Shown here: piece after piece, positions 7,520-16,513 of the stretch
Layout: the number at the start of each line of letters is the position of its first letter
Position numbering within the stretch: the stretch's first letter is position 1
Source of the DNA: Oxynema aestuarii AP17
GTDB taxonomy: Bacteria > Cyanobacteriota > Cyanobacteriia > Cyanobacteriales > Laspinemataceae
Length of the DNA: 64,000 bases
Reading direction: 5' to 3'
NCBI RefSeq assembly: GCF_012295525.1
Contig: NZ_CP051167.1
Location: 4,633,501-4,697,500 of the forward strand
Position numbers and translations under genes: made by a program
Notes under the pieces: model-generated
Seen by the model: the letters and a program-made list of their open reading frames with translations, nothing else
What the model was told of the DNA's origin: nothing
Database searches by the model: none

Positions 7520-9487
7520 TCACTGACGCGGGGAAATCACGAGGAAAAAGTCCGCTTGTTTGGCGCTCTCGCTTCCCGAAGTCGATAGGCTCAAACTGCG
7601 AATATTGCCTAAAATTTGCGTGATAAAAAAGGCGGGATTAATTCCTTCTTGATTTTGAGGAAACAAATTATTAACGAAGGCTAAAGTCGAGCCGACATTG
7701 AGGTAAAAATAGCCGTCGTTGGGCTGAGGAAACGGTTGAGTTGCGGTCTGAAACGTGTAGGAATCTTCTAAGGATAAATACGGTTTGGGATTAAGTTCTT
7801 CCATCGGGCCGATCCCGGTGGTGACGAGCAGGAGGTTGTCGTCCAACCAGCCGTAAGAGAGTGCGCTTAGCACTTCTCCTGTTTCCTCGTTGGTGACTTG
7901 CCAGTGGGTAACCCCACGGGTGTCGATCTGGCGGGTATGGATCGCGACGGCGTCTTGAGAGACGTCTCTAATGTAGCTTTCCAGGGTGCTAAAGAAGCTC
8001 TCGGCGGCGGGGCGATCGCTGGTCTCGACCATCAACCCGATCCCGAACGGCAAGCGGGGATCGACCGCCGGAAACAAGCCGCGTTTGCTGGGGAAGAAAA
8101 ACAGCCCATATTCGCCGTCCATCCAGCGAATAATATCCTCGTCTAAGTCTAAATTGAGGGCTTGACGCACGGCAGCGCGAAATTGGGTTCCCCAATTGGG
8201 CATTGCTTCCGGGTCCGCCGAGGGTTGGGGAACGATCGCATTCCACAAGCCATCAAAACCGCGACTGGTCAAGGCGAGATAGGTGGAGGCGGGAAGACGG
8301 GAGGGAAGGGCGGCGAGGGAGGGCGGCGAGGCGTTTTCCGGTTGGGGCGTGCGGTAGGCGGTGGTCGATCGCGCCCGCAAGCCGTTGTTATCGATCCAGA
8401 AGGCAAAATCGATCGCCTCGTAAGTGTCGGCAGTGAGATCGAGGGCGTTGTTAAACCCTTGAGAACCGGGCATTGGCAGGGGTAAGGGAAGGGGGATCGG
8501 AGGGAGTTCCGGGACTTCGGCGAGGCTGAAGCGTTGCAGGAAATCGGTGTCGGTGTAGCCGACCAACAACGATCGCGCAAACTCCGGTCGGGCGATCGTG
8601 CGTTGGAAACGGGCATCGTCGGCGAGTTTGGGCTGTCCGGTTTGGCGAGTGTCGAGCCAGCGTTCGATGGGAGCGGCGCCGGGAGCGGCGACGAGATACC
8701 CGTCACTGACGGCGATCGCCAGAGGGGGAACGATCGGTGGCGGCGGTTCGGGAAAGTCTTCTTCGGGAAAATCGGCTTCGGGAAACTGTTCTTCGGGAAA
8801 GGGGGCGGGTTCCGGTTCGGCTTGGGCGATCGGCCATTGGAGCCCCTTCGCCCCGGCAAAGGGCAACAACTGCTTGAGAATCGGAGATTTCGCCGCTCCC
8901 GAGGATTTGAAGGGGGCGGGGTTCAATTCCGCTTCCCCCGGGGCTTCTGAGGGCGTCGGTTCGTCGATCGCGAGTTCTTCTTCGGGCCACTCGAACAGGG
9001 TCACCCCTTGGTATTCTCGGCGGGTAACGGCGCTTTCCCGAGTGCTGGCGATGCGATCGACGATCTCTTCGATCGCGATCGTCTCGGTGAGGGGAGCCAG
9101 CATTAAGGGCGATTCTTCAAACGTGGCGACGCTTTCCGGGGTACTCGGCGGCATCAGGGCAATGGCGACCCAATCCCCTAACGCGGGTTGAATCGTGGCG
9201 GCAAAATCGACGCTATTGGGGAGGTAAGGCAAAAATCCCGGGCCGACAAAGGTGGGCGGTAGACCCACAAACCGTTTTAAGCCGTCCCAGACCCTAGCAT
9301 CCCCATTGAGGAGTACCAGCCCGCCGATCTGTGCGGGCAAGACTTCGGCAACGGTCGGTATGGCGGGGGTAGGAGTCTCCACGGTAGGGGTTTGAGCGAC
9401 GGCCACCCCAGGCAGCAGGGCGATCGCGGAGAGGATCGATAAAGACGTGCGATTGACCACCAATTTTTTACCTTTGTGGAGATTCAC
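7520..9487 (-). CDS. DUF3352 exported protein
   Basis: A 655-residue protein. A signal peptide is visible (hydrophobic run to about residue 31, LLPGVAVAQ). A DUF3352-type region follows, starting AIPTVAEVLPAQIGGLVLLNGDARVWDGL, with a Pro/Glu/Phe-rich low-complexity insert near residues 225-255. The family is widespread in cyanobacteria and has no established function. The pattern of repeated lobes with 'FWID'/'LDLTAD' strands suggests a large extracytoplasmic beta-rich protein. It is downstream of the serpin on the same strand (52 bp gap), so co-transcription is possible. A second family member lies at 55936-57690. Confidence 0.82.
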   Translation of the reverse strand: MNLHKGKKLVVNRTSLSILSAIALLPGVAVAQTPTVETPTPAIPTVAEVLPAQIGGLVLLNGDARVWDGLKRFVGLPPTFVGPGFLPYLPNSVDFAATIQPALGDWVAIALMPPSTPESVATFEESPLMLAPLTETIAIEEIVDRIASTRESAVTRREYQGVTLFEWPEEELAIDEPTPSEAPGEAELNPAPFKSSGAAKSPILKQLLPFAGAKGLQWPIAQAEPEPAPFPEEQFPEADFPEEDFPEPPPPIVPPLAIAVSDGYLVAAPGAAPIERWLDTRQTGQPKLADDARFQRTIARPEFARSLLVGYTDTDFLQRFSLAEVPELPPIPLPLPLPMPGSQGFNNALDLTADTYEAIDFAFWIDNNGLRARSTTAYRTPQPENASPPSLAALPSRLPASTYLALTSRGFDGLWNAIVPQPSADPEAMPNWGTQFRAAVRQALNLDLDEDIIRWMDGEYGLFFFPSKRGLFPAVDPRLPFGIGLMVETSDRPAAESFFSTLESYIRDVSQDAVAIHTRQIDTRGVTHWQVTNEETGEVLSALSYGWLDDNLLLVTTGIGPMEELNPKPYLSLEDSYTFQTATQPFPQPNDGYFYLNVGSTLAFVNNLFPQNQEGINPAFFITQILGNIRSLSLSTSGSESAKQADFFLVISPRQ

Positions 9488-9539
9488 AGAAAGACTAGCT
9501 TATCGGAGCGTCTTTCGCAATTACAGGTGCGGTAAGGCT

Positions 9540-10859
9540 TTATGGCGAAAGCTCCCCGGGGTTGACCAGGCGCCCGATGAATAAGAGACTTCCCGAGGTA
9601 TTGTCGCGAATCAGGAAGATGAAGGGGCGATCGGCCCGAAACTCCAGGGTCGAGTTTTGGGCGCCGCGCACGCCGCTAGCGACTGCACTGCTGGCGGATG
9701 CTTCCGTTCCCTGTTCGTTGACGGTGATAAAGGTTTGCTGGATGGCGGCGGAGAGATAGAGATCGCGGCTGTTGTCGATCCCGGAAAAATCGGCAGATTT
9801 ACTAAACGCACTCGGCATTCCCAGGCTGGAGAGGACTTGACTCAGATCCAGTTTCGATTGCAGTTCAAATTTCGGTAACCAGATGTGGGCGCTGAGGGGC
9901 TGTTCTGTGGACCAATGGCGATCGAGATCGGAAAACCATCGTTGGAGGTTTTCGGGGGTAATTTGGGCTTCGACTCGTTGGAGTTCGGCGGTCTGAGTCG
10001 GTAGTAAGACGACGGTGGAAATGGTGGTATCGCGATAGGGCAGATCGAGCAGGGTCAGGTCGTCATATTCGACGATACTGGTCGGGTTCATCAGTTGGTA
10101 CATCATCGGGACGGGTACGGTCTGTCCCGGGGCGATCGCAAACGGGGCGGATTCGGTTCGTTGAGGGGAAAAGGGCGAAAACCACTGGGCTTTAAAGTAA
10201 ACTGTGTTGGTTAAAATCAGCCGGGTGTTGGCGCCGATATCTTTGGGGCGTAAAAGGTTCTGAATTCTACCGTTGCTGCGTTCGGCAATCCATTGGTTGA
10301 TGGTTTCTCGGGCAAGTTCGGGCTGCTTGGCAAAGTCGATGCGGGCGAGGGAGGCTTGGTAATGTCGGGCGATCGTTTCTACGAAGGGGTCTTGAAATGG
10401 GTAATTTTCCTGTCCCCACAGGCGATCGATCGATTCGAGACGCGGGATGCCTTCGGTTTGGTGAGGCAGAATGACGACGAGGGAGGCAAAGGCTTCGTGG
10501 ACTCGTGGTTCCGGTAAGCTCAAGTGCAGGACTTTGGCGATTTCTGCCGCCGTCTGACCCCGCGCCCCGGCATAGGTCATGGCGAAGGATCTCGATAAGC
10601 TGTAAGGGGCGATAAACAGGTTTCCCGGTTGCTGACGCAGGTGATGGTAGAGATCGAGGGCAAAAGCGTTGTTGTCTTTTACCAAGGTGGCTACGTCTGC
10701 GGGGAGGTCTTCGGCGAAGCTTTGAGCGAGTTGGCGCTCCTCCTGGGCGATGGGGGCCGATCTGGCGGCGGATGCGGCGATCGCACTGCTGGAGGTCAAA
10801 ACAGGGGTAATGGCTCCTATGGATGCGGCGATCGCCCGGTAAACCCAATGGACATTCAT
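9540..10859 (-). CDS. Secreted serpin (serine protease inhibitor), predicted P1 = Arg
   Basis: A 439-residue serpin. I start at the ATG at 10857-10859 (MNVHWVYRAIAAS), which gives a normal signal peptide ending near SAIAAS. Family blocks present include NLFIAPYSLSRSFAM, TNTVYFKAQW, LPKFELQSKLDLS and the C-terminal RPFIFLIRDNTSGSLLFIGRL. The hinge NEQGTEASASSAVAS fits the inhibitory consensus (Glu P17, Gly P15, Thr P14, small residues P12-P9). Counting from the hinge places Arg of SGVRG at P1, which would target trypsin-like proteases. Acting as a suicide inhibitor outside the cytoplasmic membrane is an inference. It could also have lost inhibition, but the hinge argues against that. Confidence 0.93.
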   Translation of the reverse strand: MNVHWVYRAIAASIGAITPVLTSSSAIAASAARSAPIAQEERQLAQSFAEDLPADVATLVKDNNAFALDLYHHLRQQPGNLFIAPYSLSRSFAMTYAGARGQTAAEIAKVLHLSLPEPRVHEAFASLVVILPHQTEGIPRLESIDRLWGQENYPFQDPFVETIARHYQASLARIDFAKQPELARETINQWIAERSNGRIQNLLRPKDIGANTRLILTNTVYFKAQWFSPFSPQRTESAPFAIAPGQTVPVPMMYQLMNPTSIVEYDDLTLLDLPYRDTTISTVVLLPTQTAELQRVEAQITPENLQRWFSDLDRHWSTEQPLSAHIWLPKFELQSKLDLSQVLSSLGMPSAFSKSADFSGIDNSRDLYLSAAIQQTFITVNEQGTEASASSAVASGVRGAQNSTLEFRADRPFIFLIRDNTSGSLLFIGRLVNPGELSP

Positions 10860-10978
10860 GATTGATTGCTGATGGCGCACGAGTCGCCATTCACTCCAAA
10901 ACAGCAAGGTTGAACGGGATTAAATGAACGGAATTAAAGGGGTTTAGCCTCTACACCCCATCTCGGGCGATCGCGATC

Positions 10979-11869
10979 TCAATCGTTTTGACCCCAACTG
11001 GTCACCTGAAAATAAACCAAAATTAAGGCGATTGCCAGTAAAACGGTAGCGGCGGCTGCCGCATAACCAAAGTCAAATAAGGCAAAAGCTTGCTCGTAGA
11101 TGTAGTAAACGAGGACGTTCGTCGAGTTCAACGGACCGCCCCCCGTAATCACGTAAACTTGCTCGAAACTGCGTAGGGTGAATATGGCTGTCGTCACCGC
11201 GACAAATATTAATGTCGGCTGCAACCCTGGAAGGGTGACGTACCAAAATTTTTGCCAGCCATTGGCCCCGTCGAGTTCGGCGGCTTCGTAACGCTGTACG
11301 GGAATGGCCTGTAGTCCGGCTAAAAAGACAACGAGATTGAAACCGAGTTGTTTCCAAACCGTTAACAGGATCAACACGGGCATCGCCCATGTGGTCGAAC
11401 TCAACCATTCTACGCCAGTCAGTCCCGCGCTGGCGAGCAACCGATTCACCGGGCCGTCATTTTGAAATAACCACCGCCATCCCAATCCGACGGCGACGAG
11501 GGAGGTAATTGAGGGAATAAAATAGGCGGTTCTTAATAAGCCGCGTAAGGGGATTTCGCGATCGAGTAAAACGGCTAAGGCGAGGGGAATGACGATACTG
11601 GGGATGACGGTGGCGACGGTGAAGTAAATGCTATTCCCCAAGACTTGCCAAAAGTCGGGAGAAATCAGCAATCGCCAATAGTTTTTTAAGCCGATAAATT
11701 CGGTTCCCGATACGGTAAAACTACCCGTGGTTAAACTGAGATAAAACAGATAGGCGATCGGCCAAAAGATGAATAAACTGAGAAAAAATAAGGCGGGAGA
11801 GAGAAATAACCAGGCGGCGATCGCCTCGTTTTTGAATGTATTTCGGTCGAAGGATAAACGAAATTTCAT
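10979..11869 (-). CDS. Sugar-type ABC transporter permease (MalF/UgpA-like)
   Basis: A 296-residue integral membrane protein with about six hydrophobic segments. The EAA loop EAAELDGANGWQKFWYVTLP contacts the ATPase of a carbohydrate importer (CUT1 type). The N-terminus AAWLFLSPALFFLSLFIFWPIAYLFYLSL is typical of the first permease. No partner permease, binding protein or ATPase is adjacent, so the substrate cannot be read from context. The remaining subunits must be encoded elsewhere, as is common for cyanobacterial sugar transporters. A TTTTAGATTTTT tract sits directly before the start. Confidence 0.88.
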   Translation of the reverse strand: MKFRLSFDRNTFKNEAIAAWLFLSPALFFLSLFIFWPIAYLFYLSLTTGSFTVSGTEFIGLKNYWRLLISPDFWQVLGNSIYFTVATVIPSIVIPLALAVLLDREIPLRGLLRTAYFIPSITSLVAVGLGWRWLFQNDGPVNRLLASAGLTGVEWLSSTTWAMPVLILLTVWKQLGFNLVVFLAGLQAIPVQRYEAAELDGANGWQKFWYVTLPGLQPTLIFVAVTTAIFTLRSFEQVYVITGGGPLNSTNVLVYYIYEQAFALFDFGYAAAAATVLLAIALILVYFQVTSWGQND

Positions 11870-11938
11870 TCTAATTTTTGATTTTAGATTTTTTTAATCA
11901 AATAACAGCGACGGAATGGGGGCGATCGCGCCGATTGG

Positions 11939-12568
11939 CTAAATTAACTGGATCGTTTCGGGAATGTCGTTAATAAAACTGTTGAGAAATGGATCGTCGC
12001 GATCGCGATCGTAGAGATTTTGATAAATATCATAAATTAATTCGGTTAATAACGACCCACTCAAGCAAAGCTGACCGTAATCGGGCCAGATCATTAATTT
12101 CATTTTGGTGGGTGTTTCTCCAGCAAATGGCGCCAGGAGATAAGGCACATTTTCCAGGATTTTCGCCCCCAAACGTCGGTAAAACTCAATTCTTCTTTCT
12201 CCTTGTTTAAAATTGCTACTATATTGCGGATCTTCGACTTCAATGATTAGATGAATCTGTCTAGATTTTAATGTTTCTCCTAAATAATTCATCATTTGAG
12301 TTCCCAAGCCTTGACTGCGATATTGGGAATCGGTTCCGATAAAGTCGAGTAAGACAAAGTTAGGATTTTTTAAAGCATAGAGAAGGGCGATCGAAACCAC
12401 GCGATCTCCGATTTTGCCGACAAACAAGCGCGAGATGCGATCGGTTAAGCGGTGGGCGATCGTTTCGAGATCCGGGCGTTCTTGTGGCGGGAAAGATTCG
12501 ATATAAATTTTAGAAAATCCCTCAAACTCCGGGGCTTTAGGATCGTTTATTTCTTTAACATCAATCAT
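11939..12568 (-). CDS. GNAT-family N-acetyltransferase
   Basis: A 209-residue acetyltransferase. The acetyl-CoA signature is at about residues 80-110, with LLDFIGTDSQYRSQGLGTQMM matching the V/I-x-x-x-Q/R-x-x-G-x-G/A motif A. A strand/helix pair before it (RLFVGKIGDRVVSIALLY) and the C-terminal RIEFYRRLGAKIL block complete the fold. The substrate is unknown. The gene lies alone between the permease and a G-rich palindromic repeat. Confidence 0.8.
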   Translation of the reverse strand: MIDVKEINDPKAPEFEGFSKIYIESFPPQERPDLETIAHRLTDRISRLFVGKIGDRVVSIALLYALKNPNFVLLDFIGTDSQYRSQGLGTQMMNYLGETLKSRQIHLIIEVEDPQYSSNFKQGERRIEFYRRLGAKILENVPYLLAPFAGETPTKMKLMIWPDYGQLCLSGSLLTELIYDIYQNLYDRDRDDPFLNSFINDIPETIQLI

Positions 12569-12668
12569 TTTTAATAAGTTTTAAAATTATATTATATCAC
12601 CCTTCAAAGGTTTAAACTATCTTGCTCGTTTTAAGCTCTTATAGCACTCGGGCGTCTGATGAGGTACA

Positions 12669-12804
12669 GTGCCGATCCCCCCTATCCCTCCTTCGCCCCC
12701 TATCCCCCCTTCGCCCCCCTTTCAAAGGGGGGTTGGGGGGATGGTTGGGGGGATTTCGGGGGGAACGAGGAAAGTCCCCCTTTTTAAGGGGGATTTAGGG
12801 GGAT
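12669..12804. repeat. C/G-tract palindromic repeat block
   Basis: A C-rich left half (blocks of CCCCCTAT and CCTTCGCCCC) faces a G-rich right half. Nested perfect hairpins are CCCCCCTTTCAAAGGGGGG (12714-12732) and CCCCCTTTTTAAGGGGG (12776-12792). It looks like a dispersed, non-coding cyanobacterial palindromic repeat. The rest of the spacer to 13034 is AT-rich with no gene. Confidence 0.75.
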
Positions 12805-13034
12805 CTAAATGTCTTACCTCGCAGAGGAAAATGCTGTATAGGCTATTATAGATTCAAAATTAATAAAACCAGCGATTAATCCTAAAAAACTATAGAAAAT
12901 TTTGATATAATAGAAAGAAATCTTGCCTGAATTTTTACCCTTAGACCTATGCATTTATAGATTTAAATTTGTGCATTTCAAAAGATAAATAGAAAAACAG
13001 ATTATTCCTCCGTCAGCCCAAATCCATCAATCGC

Positions 13035-14249
13035 TTATTCTAAAACAGATAAAACCTGTTTCGGCAAAAGTTTATCTTTAAACCAAACAATCGGAACGGG
13101 AACATCTTTCACTTTAACCCCCGCTTTTTCTAAATTCAAACGTTCCGAAACTGCTAAAATTAGATTATCGCATTGAGACTTGCGAACTTGAGCGAATTTT
13201 TTCTGTAAATATTCCGGACGCCAATATCCGACAATTTCTAATAACATCGATCTCCCGTCAGGATGAACTAAACGAAAATCGGGAATCATCACGCTACCGG
13301 GAATCGGAATTAAATCGACTTCTCGTTCGAGTTTCCATTCAGTTTTAGTGGAATTCCAGCGATCGACAAAAGACTCTTCCAACGCACTATCATAAGTTTT
13401 TCCGGGGGGATAATGACTGACTAAATCGCACTCGGAATTGAGGCTAAATCGTCCCTGTTTCCAATTGCCACTAAACGGATCTCGGGTTTGTAAATTCGCT
13501 TCTAAACTCCATTTAGTCACGTGGAGTAAAGCAGGCAACATTTTCGCTAACGCCAGTCCGTAACGGGTACTCGGTTTAAATAAACTCGTCGGTCCGTCAA
13601 TCGTAATCGTAAAACCGTAGTCTGCATCTCCTTCGATATACGCCATTAATTGAAATAATTTTAAATAGCGAAACAAAAGTTTATATTCTCCCGGATCGTT
13701 GCGATGGGCCGTAATTTTAATAGCAGTCGCCCGATAAAATACTCCTTGAACTTGGGACAAATTATAGCGATGTAGCAAGGCTTCTGGGGTAGGACAGTCG
13801 AACTCGGTCAGTATTTTATTTTCGTTTAAATCTGAGTACAGTCCCGCTTTAATTTCGACGGGGAGCACTTCTCGTTTTAACTCTTGGGAGAGTTGATGGG
13901 CGAGTTTTTCGAGAGTCGTTACGGTGGATTCTTTGCAGGGAACGGTTGTAGCGGCGAGGGTAAAAACACGCTGCCGTAATTCTTGCGGTTCGAGAGGACT
14001 GACGACTTCAAAGGTGCTTAAATTACTTTTGAGTATATGTGCCAATCCCCGTTTAATTCGATAGTCCGGAGTGTCACCTTCGAGGTCTTGTAATTGGCGG
14101 TCTAGATCTCCTTGGGTACAACCTTGCGCCTCTAGAAAACATTGGATCAGTTGATGGGCTGTTGCTAAGTTGCGATCGTCGATTTCTAGCTTTTTTGGGG
14201 CAATGGTTTCGCCATGATAGCGAAAACTCAATAAGTCGGTCGGTAACAT
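13035..14249 (-). CDS. DUF790 (Bax1-like) nuclease, partner of XPB
   Basis: A 404-residue member of the DUF790 family, whose archaeal members (Bax1) bind XPB helicase and cut DNA bubbles beside it. The C-terminal nuclease core shows a PD-(D/E)XK arrangement: Glu in EESFVDRWN, then VMIPDFRLVHPDGR, then LLEIVGYWRPEYLQKK. The N-terminal half (LPTDLLSFRYHGETIAP) is the typical family start. It is the last gene of a compact three-gene reverse-strand cluster, 59 bp after yjbQ and close to the XPB-like gene. A function in nucleotide-excision-like repair or other bubble processing is inferred from family and context. Confidence 0.85.
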   Translation of the reverse strand: MLPTDLLSFRYHGETIAPKKLEIDDRNLATAHQLIQCFLEAQGCTQGDLDRQLQDLEGDTPDYRIKRGLAHILKSNLSTFEVVSPLEPQELRQRVFTLAATTVPCKESTVTTLEKLAHQLSQELKREVLPVEIKAGLYSDLNENKILTEFDCPTPEALLHRYNLSQVQGVFYRATAIKITAHRNDPGEYKLLFRYLKLFQLMAYIEGDADYGFTITIDGPTSLFKPSTRYGLALAKMLPALLHVTKWSLEANLQTRDPFSGNWKQGRFSLNSECDLVSHYPPGKTYDSALEESFVDRWNSTKTEWKLEREVDLIPIPGSVMIPDFRLVHPDGRSMLLEIVGYWRPEYLQKKFAQVRKSQCDNLILAVSERLNLEKAGVKVKDVPVPIVWFKDKLLPKQVLSVLE

Positions 14250-14308
14250 AATTTTAATTCAATATTATTAAGATTATTCATTTGTTCCCCACTTGTTCCT
14301 GCCAATTT

Positions 14309-14725
14309 CTATTCGCCGTAAATGGTCACGAGAATGGTTCGACGACGGGGTTTAATATCGCATTCAAGATGAAAAATTTGCTGCCAGGTTCCCAATTCAA
14401 GTTTGCCATTACGGACGGGAACGGTTAACGAAGGTCCCAACCAAGTCGCTTGTAAATGAGAATGTCCGTTCCCATCATGCCAGGTTTGTTCGTGTCCGTA
14501 GTCGCGACTGGGAGGAATCAAACGATTGAGCATTTCTGGTAAATCTCGTTTGAGTCCGGGTTCAAATTCAATCGTCCCCACGGATGCAGTACTTCCGACG
14601 TTAAAAATATTGACCATTCCGGTTCTAATTCCGGACTGTTTGACGATTTGATTGACCGCATCGGTCAAGTCGTGCATGTCGCCATTTTTGTTGGTTGAAA
14701 TAACAATATTTTCTTGATGAACCAT
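14309..14725 (-). CDS. yjbQ: YjbQ/UPF0047 family protein
   Basis: A 138-residue protein. It carries the conserved core GMVNIFNVGSTASVGTIEFE, GHEQTWHDGNGHSHLQATWLG and LGTWQQIFHLECD. The invariant His and Asp/Asn residues of the family are in the HDGNGHSH block. E. coli YjbQ has weak thiamine-phosphate synthase activity, and the physiological role is unsettled. It lies between the XPB-like helicase (83 bp gap) and the Bax1-like nuclease (59 bp gap), which suggests co-transcription. Whether it contributes to DNA processing is not known. Confidence 0.9.
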   Translation of the reverse strand: MVHQENIVISTNKNGDMHDLTDAVNQIVKQSGIRTGMVNIFNVGSTASVGTIEFEPGLKRDLPEMLNRLIPPSRDYGHEQTWHDGNGHSHLQATWLGPSLTVPVRNGKLELGTWQQIFHLECDIKPRRRTILVTIYGE

Positions 14726-14808
14726 GTTAATTCAGAGAGGAGTAAGTCTAGTTTTAGGATATCGAATTTTGGTTCGTTCGGCAATCAATCGAGTAACTTT
14801 AAAGTCAC

Positions 14809-16380
14809 TTAGCTGTCGGGGCGATCGCCTGTTTGAGAGTTAAGCTTTTCTTCCCATTTCTCTGTTTTTTCGGCTGCCCGTTTTTGCGGTGCTTTTTTGA
14901 CTTCATAAGGAGAGGGAGAAGGGGAAGGGCGATCGCTTTTGATTAATTCTAACTGACGGTATTCGCCGCGATCGCTTTTCTGGGCTTTTTTCGGTTTTCC
15001 TGTCGCTGCAGTCGTCCCGCGACGGCGCCGTTTTGAGGTGCCTTCTTCGGCAGTATCTTGGGCGATTACTTCATACAAAATAGCTTGTTTGTTGGTTTCG
15101 CTGCCTTTGCGTAAGACTCGCCCGAGTCGTTGAATATATTCTCGGGCGGAACCCGTTCCAGACAGCAGAATCGCGATTTTAGCGTCGGGAACGTCCACCC
15201 CCTCGTTTAAAACGTGGGACGCGACAATATTTTTATATTCTCCAGTTTTAAAACGTCTGAGAATTTCATGTCTTTCTTTCACTGGAGTTTGATGAGTCAG
15301 GGCGGGAATTAAGAATTCTTGAGAAATGCGATAAACTGTAGCATTATCGGCGGTAAAAATTAAAATTCGTTCGGGATGATGTTGCGCTAAAAGATCGGCA
15401 AGAACGCGAATTTTACCGTCAGTTCCGAGGGCGATTTCTTTCGCTTCTCGATGAGCTAACATGGCGCGTCTTCCCCCTTGAGATCGCGCGCTAGCCATCA
15501 CGAAGTTTTGCCACCCTTTGATACTACCGAGGGAAATATTCGCGGATTTTAAAAAGTTATTTCTAACTTGAATTAAACGGTCGTAGCGATCTCGTTCTTG
15601 TCGGGAAAGATTGACTTTAATCTGTACGATTTCATGATCGGCGAGGGCGCCTCCGGCCAATTCTTCGGCAGTTTTGCGATAAACTTGCGGTCCGATCAAA
15701 GCATTGAGATCGCTTTCTTTGCCGTCCGATCGCTCTGGGGTGGCGGTCAGTCCCAGGCGGTAGGGCGAGATCGTATATTCGGCGATCGACCGGTTAAAAT
15801 CCGTCGGTAAGTGGTGACATTCGTCAAAAATGACCAAAGCGTAGCGATCCCCTAAAGATTCTGCATGAATGGCCGCACTATCGTAAGTTGACACCAAAAT
15901 CGGCGTGCGATCGCGCGATCCTCCCCCGAGTAACCCGACTTCGACATCGGGAAATGCCGCCTCTAAATGGGCGTACCACTGATGCATCAAGTCCAGGGTG
16001 GGCACTACAATCAGGGTCGTTCGCGGCGTCGCCTGCATCGCCAACTGCGCTAAGTAGGTCTTCCCCGCCGCCGTCGGTAACACCACAACCCCGCATCGTC
16101 CGGCCTTTTTCCACGCTTGGAGGGCTTCCGCTTGGTGGGGATAGGGCGGCATTTCGATCGCCGGAACCAGTTCTAAGGGTTCAAAGGCGCGGGCTTCGTC
16201 GGTAAATTCCGAACCTTCACCTTGCAATGCTTCTACAAAATTGCGGTAGTGGATGGCCGGAATCCGATATTTTTCCACGCGATCGTCCCACGTGGCAAAA
16301 TCGATCCACGCTTTCCCTCTCGGTGGCGGGTGGATTGTCAACGTACCGCGATCGTATTTTAGAATCGGTGTGCGGGCCAT
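14809..16380 (-). CDS. XPB/Ssl2-like DEAD/DEAH superfamily 2 helicase
   Basis: A 523-residue ATP-dependent DNA helicase or translocase. Motifs in order: damage-recognition-like N-terminus; Q-like PYPHQAEALQAW; Walker A VVVLPTAAGKTYLA; Walker B LVIFDECHHLP; motif III GLTATPERSDG; motif V VLNEGVDVPDAKIAI; motif VI QRLGRVLRKG. The domain order resembles archaeal XPB. A basic Lys/Arg-rich tail (about residues 450-523) is added at the C-terminus. It is first in a cluster with yjbQ and the DUF790/Bax1-like nuclease, the standard archaeal XPB partner. It probably unwinds or translocates at bubbles for cleavage by that nuclease. Confidence 0.88.
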   Translation of the reverse strand: MARTPILKYDRGTLTIHPPPRGKAWIDFATWDDRVEKYRIPAIHYRNFVEALQGEGSEFTDEARAFEPLELVPAIEMPPYPHQAEALQAWKKAGRCGVVVLPTAAGKTYLAQLAMQATPRTTLIVVPTLDLMHQWYAHLEAAFPDVEVGLLGGGSRDRTPILVSTYDSAAIHAESLGDRYALVIFDECHHLPTDFNRSIAEYTISPYRLGLTATPERSDGKESDLNALIGPQVYRKTAEELAGGALADHEIVQIKVNLSRQERDRYDRLIQVRNNFLKSANISLGSIKGWQNFVMASARSQGGRRAMLAHREAKEIALGTDGKIRVLADLLAQHHPERILIFTADNATVYRISQEFLIPALTHQTPVKERHEILRRFKTGEYKNIVASHVLNEGVDVPDAKIAILLSGTGSAREYIQRLGRVLRKGSETNKQAILYEVIAQDTAEEGTSKRRRRGTTAATGKPKKAQKSDRGEYRQLELIKSDRPSPSPSPYEVKKAPQKRAAEKTEKWEEKLNSQTGDRPDS

Positions 16381-16513
16381 CAGTTCCTCAAATTACCAGT
16401 CCCTTAATTATTTTAAAGGATGAGGGGAAAACTGGGAACAATTTTAAGTTTATTTTGAAACTTTTTCGATCCCGTCAGTTTATTCTAAGCGGCAATTGTT
16501 ACTATTTTAAGTC

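Noticed and set aside
8162-9191. Long + strand frames opposite the DUF3352 gene
   Set aside because: GC-rich antisense shadows of a well-supported reverse gene.
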